A stretch of 64,000 nt of DNA from JBMYYE01 sp049609065 (GCA_049609065.1 JBMYYE010000001.1:6057-70056); one strand, 5' to 3'. Counted from the stretch's first letter, positions 36,545 through 45,501 are shown. Made by a program: numbers and translations. Notes: generated by a model not told the origin, from the letters alone.

Positions 36545-37753
36545 ATGGATCAAAAGCGACGTAATGAAAACGTGAAGAAAAGGCGGGTATTTTATATCCC
36601 AGGCTATGATCCATTTCATCCACGCCGGTACCGGGAACTCTATAGAAAAGAGGGCCGGTCGCAGGCGGATATTTCTGACTATACTCTTGATCTAAAAGCT
36701 AAAAATGGTGGTGGTCGGTATGGTTGGTTTGTAAGCGCGCAGATTGATGGGAAAAAAACCACCACGGAATTTGATGTGCTGGTTTGGTCGGATATTGTGC
36801 GCGGTTCCATGGATATCGGGACTGTGCAAACCTATGGGCTTTTGCTGCGCACGGCCTATACATATATCACATCTGGGGCGTTGAGGGCGTTGATGAAGCT
36901 GCGCAAAGGCCCCGTGATCGCAGCCCTTTATCCCGTTGGCATGTTGCTTCTTCAGGCGATGCTGGCCGTAATGATGGGGCTGCTGGTTTGGTATTTCACG
37001 GTGGGCATTCATCCTATTATTGGGGTTGTTTTGGCTGCTGCGGCTATTCTTATGTTGCTGCGCTATTTTCGCAAAATAGATAATAAGCTTTTCGTCTATT
37101 ACCTCATGCATGATTATGCGTATTCGGCACAGCACAATGGCGCCAATTCACCTGATTTAGAAACGCGTATGGCAGCGTTTAAAACAGAAATTGCACAGGC
37201 CTTACACAGTGATGTGGACGAAGTCCTTGTGGTTGGCCACAGCTCTGGCGCGCATATCGGTATATCGGTTGTGGCGGATCTTTTGCGCGACACCACATGG
37301 GATGGCCCCGATTTGTCCGTCCTAACTTTGGGGCAGGTGGTGCCAATGGTGTCCTTTTTGCCGGATGCGTGGCGTTTGCGGGCCGATTTACAGTTTCTAT
37401 CGACGCGCAGGGATATAACCTGGGTGGATGTAACGGCACCTGGTGATGGATGCGCATTTGCGCTTTGTGATCCTGTGGGGGTGTCTGGGGTGGCGACGCC
37501 GGATCAAAAATGGCCACTGGTTTTTTCTGCGGCCTTTACGCATTCTTTGTCAAAAGAACGTTGGAAAGAGCTGCGCTGGAAATTCTTTAGATTGCACTTT
37601 CAATATCTTTGCGCTTTTGATCAGCCAAAGGATTATGACTATTTTCAGATCACGGCAGGACCCGTGCCTCTTCAGGTTCGCTATCAGGATCGATCGCCTT
37701 CAAAATCGCGTATTGTGGCTGCGACTTCGCCACATAACGGGGTGGAGCCATGA
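36545..37753 (+). CDS. Membrane-associated alpha/beta hydrolase-like protein
   Basis: A 402-residue protein with two hydrophobic segments (about 124-152 and 157-174) set inside an alpha/beta hydrolase-like fold. The N-terminus (RRVFYIPGYDPFHPRRY) resembles the first strand and oxyanion region, and the nucleophile elbow is GHSSG at residues 231-235 (Ser233). A late Asp/His pair for the triad is plausible (for example FTHSLSKERW) but not certain. It overlaps the start of the P450 gene by four bases, so the two are coupled and may act on one lipid-like substrate. Confidence 0.72.
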   Translation: MDQKRRNENVKKRRVFYIPGYDPFHPRRYRELYRKEGRSQADISDYTLDLKAKNGGGRYGWFVSAQIDGKKTTTEFDVLVWSDIVRGSMDIGTVQTYGLLLRTAYTYITSGALRALMKLRKGPVIAALYPVGMLLLQAMLAVMMGLLVWYFTVGIHPIIGVVLAAAAILMLLRYFRKIDNKLFVYYLMHDYAYSAQHNGANSPDLETRMAAFKTEIAQALHSDVDEVLVVGHSSGAHIGISVVADLLRDTTWDGPDLSVLTLGQVVPMVSFLPDAWRLRADLQFLSTRRDITWVDVTAPGDGCAFALCDPVGVSGVATPDQKWPLVFSAAFTHSLSKERWKELRWKFFRLHFQYLCAFDQPKDYDYFQITAGPVPLQVRYQDRSPSKSRIVAATSPHNGVEP

Positions 37754-39141
37754 CGCAGTGTCCCCATCGACCACAGCCTCCAAAACCTGCTGCACGTCCT
37801 GAGAAAGTGAGCCTTTGGGGGTATCTGAAGCTTTTCAAGCAAGATATTTTATCGGCACAGCCCGCGAAATTGTACCATGCGTGGATGGCAGAGTTTCGCA
37901 CGCCGTTTTTTACCTCTTATATGGTTAATCAGCCAGAAATCGTGAGTGAAGTACTCAAACAACGCCCCGATGATTTTCCAAAATCGGACCGCATTGGCGA
38001 AGGTTTACGCCCGCTTCTTGGGGAGAGCGTGTTTTTGACCAATGGCGAGGTTTGGAAACGACAGCGCCGGATCATTGACCCCGCGTTTGAAGGGGGGCGG
38101 TTGAAATACATCTTCCCAGCCATGAATGCGGCGTGTGATGCGGCAATTACACGTCTACAAGATCTGAGCAAAGATGAAGGGCAGGCCGTTGAAATCGAAG
38201 AATTGGCGAGCTTTGCCGCCGCGGATGTGATTTTCCGAACGTTGTTTTCCATCCCAATCACCCATCATATTGCCACGCAAGTGTTTGAAGAGTTCCGCCG
38301 ATATCAACGCACTCAACCTATTGTAAATCTTCGGGCTTTCATTTCGATCCCCAATTGGTTCCCGCGGTTTTTTAAAGCTGAAACCAAGAAAAGCGCAGCG
38401 GTTATTCGTGGGTTGATCCGCAAATTGACCACGCAAAGGATGCAAGAGATCGAAAATGGCACGGCGCCAGATGACCTTGCGACAAAGATCATGACAACGC
38501 CTGACCCGATCACCGGCGCGTGTTTCACGGCGGAGGAAATGATTGACCAAGTGGCGATCTTTTTCCTTGCGGGCCATGAAACAAGCGCCTCTGCTTTGAG
38601 TTGGGCGCTTTATCTCGTTGCGCGTAACCCTGAGGTCCAAGATGCACTGCGACAAGAGGCCAATGCCGGCCTGTCAAAGCCTGTGACATTTGGCGAGGTG
38701 GCAAAGCTGCGGCAATCTAAGGACGTATTTCGTGAAGCATTGCGTCTCTATCCGCCGGTTCCAATGATGGTACGTGAAACCACGCAGTGCGAACAGTTTC
38801 GGGGGCGTGTGCAAAAAACGGGGGCGCAAATTGTGATAAGCCCGTGGCATATGCACCGTCATGAACGGATTTGGGATGCGCCCGATGCATTTTGGCCTGA
38901 GCGTTATCAAACGGAGAATGGGAAAGCTTGCCTTAAAAATGCGTATTATCCCTTTTCTGCAGGGGCGCGGGTGTGCCCTGGCGCGGGGTTTGCAATGATT
39001 GAGGGGCCGCTTTTTTTGTCGCGCTTTGTTCAGGCGTTTGATTTTTCAGCGGTAAAAGACCAGACACCCATACCCGTGGCGCACCTCACCACGCGTGCCA
39101 AAGATGGCATTCACCTTTGGGTCCAGCCCTGCAAATCCTAA
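37750..39141 (+). CDS. Cytochrome P450
   Basis: A 463-residue soluble P450. The oxygen-binding I-helix motif AGHETS is at residues 274-279, the K-helix ExxR pair is EALR at 329-332, and the heme-binding loop PFSAGARVCPG ends with Cys409. All hallmarks of an active enzyme are present. It should hydroxylate or otherwise oxidise a hydrophobic substrate with electrons from a ferredoxin, which is not encoded nearby. The class resembles bacterial CYPs related to fatty-acid or terpenoid oxidation; the substrate is not predictable. Coupled to the upstream hydrolase. Confidence 0.93.
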   Translation: MTQCPHRPQPPKPAARPEKVSLWGYLKLFKQDILSAQPAKLYHAWMAEFRTPFFTSYMVNQPEIVSEVLKQRPDDFPKSDRIGEGLRPLLGESVFLTNGEVWKRQRRIIDPAFEGGRLKYIFPAMNAACDAAITRLQDLSKDEGQAVEIEELASFAAADVIFRTLFSIPITHHIATQVFEEFRRYQRTQPIVNLRAFISIPNWFPRFFKAETKKSAAVIRGLIRKLTTQRMQEIENGTAPDDLATKIMTTPDPITGACFTAEEMIDQVAIFFLAGHETSASALSWALYLVARNPEVQDALRQEANAGLSKPVTFGEVAKLRQSKDVFREALRLYPPVPMMVRETTQCEQFRGRVQKTGAQIVISPWHMHRHERIWDAPDAFWPERYQTENGKACLKNAYYPFSAGARVCPGAGFAMIEGPLFLSRFVQAFDFSAVKDQTPIPVAHLTTRAKDGIHLWVQPCKS

Positions 39142-39313
39142 CCACGTGAGTGATTTCCACTACGGCCGGCTAGCGCTGGCGCGCATATTTGCGCGGTCAT
39201 CAGAGAAGAGCATTCAAGTCAGATTTTGTTGGCCGTCCTATTGGGGGACATTTTGGCCTTTTTTTCCCCGTGATGGCGGCTGTGTCCTTTTTTATAGTTG
39301 AGGAAGAGCTGCC

Positions 39314-39550
39314 ATGGGGGGCAAAATGCAAAAATTACTGAAACGTTACGGGGCATGTTTTTCCTTTGTATTGCCGTGGTCGCGGGTGCAGGGGGAGGAT
39401 ATGTCTGTCGAAGAGCCGCTCACACGCCAAGCAATGCAAATTATGTTTCGCGACGAGTTTGAAACTGGGAATGTGGGGTCTGATTTGTCTTCTGGCGAAC
39501 ACAGAGCTTACTCTGGGACCCAAAACCTACGGGATGCGCCTTATTATTAA
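39314..39550 (+). CDS. Possible small protein, weak evidence
   Basis: A 78-residue frame following GAGGAAGAG in a gap between the P450 gene and the RHH gene. It has a basic start (MGGKMQKLLKRYG), a short hydrophobic stretch, and an acidic remainder ending RDAPYY. No family is recognised and codon use is not decisive. Another frame of the same bases (near 39360-39400) reads MFFLCIAVVAGAGGGY, which looks like a signal sequence, so a frameshifted remnant is possible. Confidence 0.3.
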   Translation: MGGKMQKLLKRYGACFSFVLPWSRVQGEDMSVEEPLTRQAMQIMFRDEFETGNVGSDLSSGEHRAYSGTQNLRDAPYY

Positions 39551-39566
39551 GGGATAGATCCCTCAA

Positions 39567-39797
39567 TTATGGGGTGGTCTCTCGTGCCTTGAGTGTTTTT
39601 AAAACGAATAGGCGGATGGCTGATGCAAGGCCAATATCGAGCCCCCGCTCTTCATCGATACGGGCCGCAAGCGCATTTAGCGCAATGCCCTTTTTTACGG
39701 CAATATCTTTGAATTCTGCCCAAAACGCATCTTCAAGCGTTACAGATGTCCGATGCCCGCGCAATGTCAGGGACCTTTTTTTCGGGCGCTCAGTCAT
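39567..39797 (-). CDS. Ribbon-helix-helix domain protein
   Basis: A 76-residue DNA-binding-type protein of the RHH_4 group. The strand is RSLTLRGHRTSVTLED, followed by helices FWAEFKDIAVKKG and ALNALAARIDEERG. The start at 39797 (MTERPKKR) is chosen because it overlaps the stop of the DUF4169 gene by a few bases, a coupling typical of this pair in Rhodobacterales; a start 18 bases upstream is possible. No toxin neighbour, so probably a regulator or nucleoid-type protein and not an antitoxin. Confidence 0.82.
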   Translation of the reverse strand: MTERPKKRSLTLRGHRTSVTLEDAFWAEFKDIAVKKGIALNALAARIDEERGLDIGLASAIRLFVLKTLKARETTP

Positions 39798-39966
39798 CTT
39801 GAACCTTGTGTCCATCTAGGCGCTTTATGGATGTGTCACTTTGCGCTGCTTCAAGTGTTTTTTCTGCCTTGCTCCGCCCGAATTTCACAGCATTCTGATT
39901 GGCCGTTTTTGTGGCGTCTTGGCGCAGGCGCGCTTTGCGGGCTTTGTTTAGATTAATCACGGTCAT
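39790..39966 (-). CDS. DUF4169 family small basic protein
   Basis: A 58-residue, lysine- and arginine-rich protein, MTVINLNKARKARLRQDA at the start and KRLDGHKVQDD at the end, matching DUF4169. The longer upstream frame (to 40002) lacks family sequence and is rejected. Function unknown; it is always small, cytoplasmic and often linked to fumC and an RHH gene, as here (fumC ends 40059-side upstream on the same strand). Confidence 0.8.
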   Translation of the reverse strand: MTVINLNKARKARLRQDATKTANQNAVKFGRSKAEKTLEAAQSDTSIKRLDGHKVQDD

Positions 39967-40011
39967 GTGCAGGAGTATCCTTTGCAAGGCGTTCTTTGGC
40001 AAGCACCAATG

Positions 40012-40040
40012 AAAAAGGCCCCCGGGTGAGGAGGGCCTTT
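40012..40040 (-). terminator. Terminator of fumC
   Basis: On the minus strand AAAGGCCC pairs with GGGCCTTT (eight pairs, 11-base loop), followed by TTTTTC. It sits 19 bases after the fumC stop. Confidence 0.75.
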
Positions 40041-40058
40041 CGTGATTTTTAGATTTGC

Positions 40059-41453
40059 TTAGTCTTTTGGGCCAATCATGTCTTCTGGGCGGACGACACG
40101 GTCAAAGGTTTCAGCATCGACAAAGCCAAGTGCGATGGCCTCTTCCTTAAGGGTCGTGCCATTTTTGTGGGCTGTCTTTGCAACTTTGGTTGCATTGTCA
40201 TAGCCAATAGTTGGCGCAAGTGCAGTGACAAGCATTAAGCTTTCGCGCATCAACTTTTCAATGCGGGCTTCATCCGCTTTGATCCCCATGAGCATCCGTT
40301 CGGTGAAGCTATCGGCGACATCCCCCAAAAGCTGCATAGATTGCAAGAGGTTATAGGCCATCATTGGGTTGTAAACGTTGAGTTCAAAATGCCCTTGGGA
40401 CCCAGCAAAGCCAATGGCTGCGTCATTACCTAAGATATGCGCACAGACTTGTGTCATGGCTTCGGCTTGGGTTGGGTTAACTTTGCCTGGCATGATGGAG
40501 GATCCTGGCTCATTTTCTGGAAGAACCAATTCGCCAAGACCGGAGCGCGGGCCAGAGCCCAAGAACCGGATATCATTGGCGATTTTATACGCAGCCATTG
40601 CCGTGGTTTTGATCGCGCCCGACATAAACACCATGGCGTCATGGGCGGCGAGCGCTTCAAATTTGTTTGGGGCGGTCACAAAAGGGAGACCCGTGATGCG
40701 CGCCATATTGGCCGCAACGGTTTCGCCCCAGCCTTTGTCGGTGTTAAGTCCTGTGCCAACCGCTGTGCCGCCTTGTGCCAATTCGTAAATAGCCGGCAAA
40801 GCCAGCTCAATGCGTTTGATTCCGTTGCGAATTTGCGCGGCGTAGCCTGAAAATTCTTGGCCCAGTGTCAACGGTGTCGCGTCTTGGGTGTGGGTGCGGC
40901 CGATTTTGATGATGTCTTTGAATTCATTTGCTTTGGCTTCAAGGCCGCTTGCGAATTTTTCAAGACCTGGCATCAGAATATCACGTGCGGTCATAGCGGT
41001 TGCAATGTGCATCGCCGTTGGGAATGTATCGTTTGATGATTGACCCATATTGCAGTGATCATTTGGATGAACTGGATCCTTGGTGCCGATCACGCCGCCC
41101 ATAATTTCAATCGCGCGGTTTGCGATGACTTCGTTGGAATTCATGTTGGATTGGGTGCCAGAGCCTGTTTGCCAGACGACCAATGGGAAATTATCGTCAA
41201 ACTTGCCTGCCACGACTTCGCTGGCGGCTTGGATCACCGCGTCGCCAATTTTTGCATCGAGCTTGCCGCTGGCTTTATTGGCTTCGGCGCACGCTTGTTT
41301 GATCACACCCAAAGCACGAACAACGGCAACGGGTTGTTTTTCCCAACCAATTGGAAAATTCATGAGCGACCGTTGCGTTTGCGCGCCCCAATATTTGTCT
41401 GTTGGGACCTCAAGAGGGCCAAAGCTGTCGGTTTCTGTGCGGGTATTTGTCAT
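40059..41453 (-). CDS. fumC: Fumarate hydratase class II
   Basis: Iron-independent fumarase of the TCA cycle, converting fumarate to malate, 464 residues. The start at 41453 ([13 protein letters not shown]) is the usual family start; the longer frame adds an untypical extension. Signatures include [28 protein letters not shown] and the [13 protein letters not shown] loop that closes over the active site. Own terminator downstream. Confidence 0.96.
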   Translation of the reverse strand: MTNTRTETDSFGPLEVPTDKYWGAQTQRSLMNFPIGWEKQPVAVVRALGVIKQACAEANKASGKLDAKIGDAVIQAASEVVAGKFDDNFPLVVWQTGSGTQSNMNSNEVIANRAIEIMGGVIGTKDPVHPNDHCNMGQSSNDTFPTAMHIATAMTARDILMPGLEKFASGLEAKANEFKDIIKIGRTHTQDATPLTLGQEFSGYAAQIRNGIKRIELALPAIYELAQGGTAVGTGLNTDKGWGETVAANMARITGLPFVTAPNKFEALAAHDAMVFMSGAIKTTAMAAYKIANDIRFLGSGPRSGLGELVLPENEPGSSIMPGKVNPTQAEAMTQVCAHILGNDAAIGFAGSQGHFELNVYNPMMAYNLLQSMQLLGDVADSFTERMLMGIKADEARIEKLMRESLMLVTALAPTIGYDNATKVAKTAHKNGTTLKEEAIALGFVDAETFDRVVRPEDMIGPKD

Positions 41454-41584
41454 AAACGTCCTCGTTTCGATACGGCAGGGGGCGCAAAACCAGATTTGGC
41501 GCGCCATGTATTATGACAGCGGTTTACTGTAAATTGGCCTGCCAAAAAAGAGTATAATGTCGTTTTTTAAGGGGAAATGCCGCT

Positions 41585-42100
41585 TTATTTCCGAAATTTA
41601 TCGAGAGAGACAATTTCGGCGTCTTGTTTAGGCGTGTCTTTTTTCTCAGTGGGGGATAAGACGTCTTCAAGGGCGCGCTCGGGATCTTCTTTTAACGCGA
41701 GCGGTTGAATGGTTTCTGTTGACGGAAGGTCGGCGCCAATATCATCCATTTCAGGTTCAAACTGCATGCCAAATTCCACACTCGGATCAACAAAAGCGGT
41801 GATGGCGTCAAATGGAATGGTCATTTTTTCAGGCGCGTTGTTGAAATTTAAGATGATCGAAAATTCCGCGTCAGAAACGTCCAGCTCATCAAACCAATTT
41901 TGAATGACGATGGTCATTTCTTCTGGGTAGTCCTCAATCATCCACTCCGCAATTTCGACGCCATCATATTGGGTGTAAAATGAAATGAAGAAATGATGCT
42001 CCCCTGGGAGGCCATCTTTTTGGACGTCGCTGAGGACCGTACGCACCAATCCTCGCATCGCGTTATGCATCAAAGTTCCATAGTGAATACTATCTGTCAT
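41585..42100 (-). CDS. sspB: ClpXP adaptor SspB
   Basis: Adaptor that binds ssrA-tagged peptides and hands them to ClpXP, 171 residues. The alphaproteobacterial SspB pattern is visible: MHNAMRGLVRTVLSDVQ at the start, FFISFYTQYDGVEIAEWM, and MTIVIQNWFDELDV; the disordered tail ends with VSLDKFRK, the part that docks on ClpX. The start at 42100 has an AGAAGG site 8 bases upstream. It lies about 560 bases from the tmRNA gene that makes the tags, on the same strand. Confidence 0.93.
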   Translation of the reverse strand: MTDSIHYGTLMHNAMRGLVRTVLSDVQKDGLPGEHHFFISFYTQYDGVEIAEWMIEDYPEEMTIVIQNWFDELDVSDAEFSIILNFNNAPEKMTIPFDAITAFVDPSVEFGMQFEPEMDDIGADLPSTETIQPLALKEDPERALEDVLSPTEKKDTPKQDAEIVSLDKFRK

Positions 42101-42183
42101 AACATGGGCCTTCTTGTGAGGATTTTGCATGGTTTTCGTATCGGTAGATTATGCAAGCTCATCAAAGAATGAAAGCGCTTTTT

Positions 42184-42609
42184 CTAACCAATACGTTCCC
42201 CCATGAGGCAAATTTCAAGCGTATATTCAGGTAAAAGCCCAAGCTTTTCATAAAGGCGGATCACATCGAGATGATTATATGCGTCCACAATTTTACCATC
42301 AACGATTTTACAAAGCGCCTGACCTGTGACGGATATTTCGCGTTCTGTGTTGCGATCGGTTGCCTTGAAGGTCAGGAGCATGCTCACCCAATCGCCATCT
42401 TCGATGGATTTTTCGATGATGATTTTTACATCACAGACCAACGCCAAGGCCGCCATAACGAAGGCTTTGAATTCATCTGGACCAACTTGAACATCATCAA
42501 CAAGCCCGCGCGCGGTCATGTCGGGGACAAAAAATTCTGAAATTGCGTCTAAATCTTCATCTTCCCAGACGCGGCGATACCAGTCACGCATAAGTTCCGT
42601 ATGTGTCAT
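42184..42609 (-). CDS. NTF2-like / SnoaL-type ester cyclase family protein
   Basis: A 141-residue alpha+beta barrel protein. The cone-shaped fold pattern (MRDWYRRVWEDEDLDAISEFF, VQVGPDEFKAFVMAA, DWVSMLLTFKATD, VDGKIVDAYNHLDVIRLYEKLG) matches the SnoaL-like polyketide cyclase group, which includes many uncharacterised enzymes. The start at 42609 (MTHTELM) is assumed; one at 42621 is possible. Between sspB and tmRNA on the same strand. No role can be inferred. Confidence 0.82.
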   Translation of the reverse strand: MTHTELMRDWYRRVWEDEDLDAISEFFVPDMTARGLVDDVQVGPDEFKAFVMAALALVCDVKIIIEKSIEDGDWVSMLLTFKATDRNTEREISVTGQALCKIVDGKIVDAYNHLDVIRLYEKLGLLPEYTLEICLMGERIG

Positions 42610-42664
42610 CGTGTTCCCCATATATTGGAACTCAATCTGACGCATAAATCTTAAGAATGTGTGT

Positions 42665-43012
42665 GAAAGCGCAGGTTTCTGTTGCCAGGGACCTGCAACC
42701 CCCGCCTAGGGCTGCAAAGCGCTAGGGCTTAATTTTCGGTTTTTCGCACTGCTTACGCAGCGAGAGCTACCGGAGCGTTGTTGTCATTTGCAACTAGCTT
42801 AAAACGAACCGATAACGGTGGTATCTCACCGAAACAAAGCTAACCCCTTTAGACGTCCGTCGATCCTATTTCGACCCCATGATCCCCAAATGAAGGATGG
42901 TTGGTGGAGTCGCCGGGTACCGCCCCCGGGTCCGATCCGCTTATTACGAGCGCGTTTATGTTCATAGTCCCCGAAGAGACAGTTTATATCTAGGCTGTGC
43001 TGTGGGGGAATT
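42665..43012 (-). ncRNA. ssrA: Permuted two-piece tmRNA (ssrA)
   Basis: On the minus strand the gene runs acceptor piece first, then coding piece, the permuted order of alphaproteobacteria. The acceptor piece ends near 42902 with GGCGACTCCACCA, including the CCA end, preceded by the T-stem CCGGG / CCCGG. The coding piece follows (GGGTCGAAATAGGATCGACG, tRNA-like start), then the tag frame. The 3' end includes a hairpin GCAGGT / ACCTGC. Rescues stalled ribosomes. Exact ends and processing sites are estimated. Confidence 0.93.
42753..42791 (-). other. tmRNA tag reading frame ANDNNAPVALAA
   Basis: Resume codon GCA at 42789-42791, then 12 codons reading ANDNNAPVALAA and TAA at 42753-42755. The AA end is the ClpXP signal and the AND start fits SspB recognition. 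It confirms the gene's strand and identity. Confidence 0.95.
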
Positions 43013-43026
43013 CAAGGGGCCCCTTG
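43013..43026. repeat. Perfect 14-base palindrome between gntR and tmRNA
   Basis: CAAGGGGCCCCTTG reads the same on both strands, 14 bases after the gntR stop and at the probable 5' side of the tmRNA precursor. No T run follows, so it could be a processing or binding site instead of a terminator. Confidence 0.5.
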
Positions 43027-43039
43027 CGTTGGGTCGGAT

Positions 43040-43765
43040 CTATTTGCGCGCGACTTGCGCCGCTTTCGCAAGCTCACGCGTATATAATTCCAGCTTCATG
43101 AGCGCCGCATCTGCCGCTTTTGCATCATGAGCCTCTAGCATGTCCGCAATTTCAGTATGCAGGTCCACCACATGGTCGCGGTCCCTCTGGCTATAGGTGA
43201 TCATGTTCATCAACGGTTGCATCGCTTCAATGGCGCCGGCGAGCTGATAGGAAAGTATCGGGTTTTCGGCCCCATCAACCAATGCCCGGTGAAACGCTAC
43301 ATCTGAAGCACAGAAGGCTTCGTCCGATAGTTTCGGTTGGGATTGACGATGAATTTCGGCACGCATGGTTGCAAGATGATCGGCACTGGCCCGCAACGCC
43401 GCAAGGGGTGCGCAGGCGCGTTCTAGGGCAAAACGTGCTTCGCAGGCGGTCTCAAAATCCACCTCATTCATTGAAATGAGCAATGTAGATGTTGTGATTT
43501 GCTGCCCATAGGCTTCTTCAAAGCTGATGCGATTGACAAAAGCCCCGCCCGTGGCCCCACGCTGCGTCCGGATGAGGTTTTGCGCCGCCAGCCGTTTGAG
43601 AGCCTCGCGCACGGTTGGGCGGGATACATTGAATTGCGAAGAAAGCTCCGCCTCAGAGGGCAGACGCTCATCAACCAAAAGCGTGCCTTCGATGATGGCG
43701 TCTTTGATGGCTTCGGCAATGACGCGCGGTAAATCTTTGGGGCTGGGTTTGTTTTTTTCTTGCAT
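43040..43765 (-). CDS. GntR family regulator, FCD (FadR) subgroup
   Basis: A 241-residue repressor-type protein. The winged helix is at about residues 10-75 (LPSEAELSSQFNVSRPTVREALKRLAAQNLI), and the all-helical FCD ligand-binding domain follows (residues 90-225) with metal-binding-type residues ACEARFALERACA, DVAFHRALVDGAENP. It probably senses a small carboxylate. Two direct repeats just before its start look like autoregulatory operators. The next genes to the right (DinB, acuI) are divergent and could be its targets. Confidence 0.9.
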   Translation of the reverse strand: MQEKNKPSPKDLPRVIAEAIKDAIIEGTLLVDERLPSEAELSSQFNVSRPTVREALKRLAAQNLIRTQRGATGGAFVNRISFEEAYGQQITTSTLLISMNEVDFETACEARFALERACAPLAALRASADHLATMRAEIHRQSQPKLSDEAFCASDVAFHRALVDGAENPILSYQLAGAIEAMQPLMNMITYSQRDRDHVVDLHTEIADMLEAHDAKAADAALMKLELYTRELAKAAQVARK

Positions 43766-43775
43766 CTGGGTTTTA

Positions 43776-43804
43776 ATTGTATGACATTTGAATTGTAAGA
43801 CATT
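43776..43804. promoter_or_regulatory. Putative GntR operator, two direct repeats
   Basis: ATTGTATGACATT (43776-43788) and ATTGTAAGACATT (43792-43804) repeat the GntR/FadR-type GT-N-AC core, 11 to 40 bases upstream of the gntR start. The position over the promoter region suggests negative autoregulation. Confidence 0.5.
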
Positions 43805-43983
43805 TCCTGCTCAACTTATACCGCGTGAACGCGGCTGGGGCTAGGGCACAAATATAGGCAGGGGCATGATGCGCCGCTTTGTGGGGGGCTTGCTGGAATG
43901 GATGGAAATTCGACCGAATCGACGGAAAAGCGCTTGGGCGCTAAGCTGAAGGTGGAAACCCAGAATTAAAAAGGATTCGCGCG

Positions 43984-44490
43984 ATGATTACTCCAGGATA
44001 TGTTCACACAATGGCGCGCTATAATTTATGGCAAAACAAAGAGATGCTGGCCATTGTCGGGTCGCTCCCCAAAGAAGAGCGTCAAAAAAACCGAGGGAGC
44101 TTCTTTGGTTCTATTGAGGCCACGCTCTATCACCTTCTTTGGGGCGATCGCATCTGGATGAGCCGCTTTGACGGGTGGGATGTCCCCAAAGGCCAGATCG
44201 CGGAAAGCGTTGAATTCGCACGCGGATGGTCCTCCTATTTGATCGAGCGCCGCGATGCAGATCGCAAAATATTGCATTGGTCCGAAGGTTTGAGCGAAGA
44301 GGATCTGTCATGGGAACTGGTCTGGCATTCTCATGCTATGGGCCAAGAAGTCTCAAGGCCGCTTTCGCTTTGCATCACGCATTTCATCAATCACCAAACC
44401 CATCACCGCGGGCAAATTCATGCCATGATTTCCGCCTGCGGGGTTAAGCCACATATATCAGATTTATTTTTCATGCCTGACAAGGATTGA
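43984..44490 (+). CDS. DinB family protein
   Basis: A 168-residue four-helix metal-binding protein of the DinB/YfiT superfamily. The three expected histidines are visible: LYHLLWGDRIWMSR near residue 45, and THFINHQTHHRGQIHAMI near residues 133-148. Family members include thiol S-transferases as well as proteins of unknown function; the ribosome site AAAAAGGATT supports the start. Divergent from gntR and 21 bases before acuI, so cotranscribed with it. Confidence 0.87.
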   Translation: MITPGYVHTMARYNLWQNKEMLAIVGSLPKEERQKNRGSFFGSIEATLYHLLWGDRIWMSRFDGWDVPKGQIAESVEFARGWSSYLIERRDADRKILHWSEGLSEEDLSWELVWHSHAMGQEVSRPLSLCITHFINHQTHHRGQIHAMISACGVKPHISDLFFMPDKD

Positions 44491-44511
44491 TCAGGCCCTA
44501 AAGGAGAACAC

Positions 44512-45501
44512 ATGTTTAACGCATTGGTTGTAAACAAAAATGACGACGGTAAAACCTCAGCCGCAGTTGAAAAGCTAACACTTGATCAACTGCCCGAAGG
44601 GGATGTTGTGGTTGCGGTGGAGTATTCTACTGTGAACTACAAAGACGGGCTTTGCATTGGGCCAGGCGGCGGTCTTGTGCGCACATACCCCCATGTGCCG
44701 GGCATTGATTTTGCAGGCACCGTCGAAACCTCTGATGATCCGCGCTATAAGGCGGGAGACAAAGTTGTTTTAACGGGCTGGCGCATGGGCGAAGTGCGTT
44801 GGGGTGGCTATGCCCAAAAGGCGCGGGTGAAGGCCGATTGGCTTGTCCCATTGCCAGATGGGATCGATACGCGTCACGCCATGGCTGTTGGCACCGCAGG
44901 GTTCACAGCGATGTTGGCGATTATGGCGCTCGAAGATCATGGACTTAAACCTGATGCTGGCCCTGTTTTGGTGACGGGCGCTGCGGGGGGGGTTGGCTCT
45001 GTTGCCACGGCGATTTTGGCGGCGCGCGGCTATGAAGTCGCAGGCGTCACAGGTCGCCCCGAACAAGCAGATTACCTAAAATCACTGGGCACTGCACAAA
45101 TTGTGCCGCGAGAAGAGCTCAATGAAACCACCAAACGTCCGCTTGAGGCGGAAACATGGGCCGGCTGCGTGGATGCCGTTGGCGGTGATATGCTCGCGCG
45201 GGTTTTGGGCCAGATGAAATACGGGGCGTCGGTGTCTGCGGTTGGCCTTGCGGGTGGGGCAGGCTTGCCTGCAACTGTGATCCCGTTTCTTTTGCGTGGT
45301 GTGAACCTTTTGGGCATCGATAGCGTGATGCAGCCCTATGACAATCGCCTGCGCGCATGGGGCGAGATTGCGAAATCTCTTCCGATGGACAAACTGGACG
45401 CGATGATTACGCCTGCAACGCTTGGGGATTTACCGCAACTTGGGCGTGATATCCTCAAAGGCCAAGTCAAAGGCCGCGTTGTGGTGGATGTGAACGCTTA
45501 A
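44512..45501 (+). CDS. acuI: Acrylyl-CoA reductase AcuI (MDR family)
   Basis: NADPH-dependent reductase of acrylyl-CoA to propionyl-CoA, used to detoxify acrylate from DMSP breakdown and in 3-hydroxypropionate metabolism. The 329-residue MDR fold has a Rossmann site VLVTGAAGGVGSVATAILAARGYEV and typical AcuI stretches STVNYKDGLCIGPGGG and PHVPGIDFAGTVE; no zinc ligands, as expected. It is better than 70% plausible as AcuI; a general quinone oxidoreductase is the alternative. Neither dmdA nor a DMSP lyase gene is next to it. Confidence 0.82.
   Translation: MFNALVVNKNDDGKTSAAVEKLTLDQLPEGDVVVAVEYSTVNYKDGLCIGPGGGLVRTYPHVPGIDFAGTVETSDDPRYKAGDKVVLTGWRMGEVRWGGYAQKARVKADWLVPLPDGIDTRHAMAVGTAGFTAMLAIMALEDHGLKPDAGPVLVTGAAGGVGSVATAILAARGYEVAGVTGRPEQADYLKSLGTAQIVPREELNETTKRPLEAETWAGCVDAVGGDMLARVLGQMKYGASVSAVGLAGGAGLPATVIPFLLRGVNLLGIDSVMQPYDNRLRAWGEIAKSLPMDKLDAMITPATLGDLPQLGRDILKGQVKGRVVVDVNA

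Noticed and set aside
39567..39966. RHH and DUF4169 genes as a toxin-antitoxin module
   Set aside because: Neither has a toxin fold; the pair matches a common housekeeping arrangement near fumC.
42897..43130. Open frame of 77 codons across the tmRNA region
   Set aside because: It lies on the opposite strand of the tmRNA acceptor piece and the end of gntR and has no protein-like pattern.
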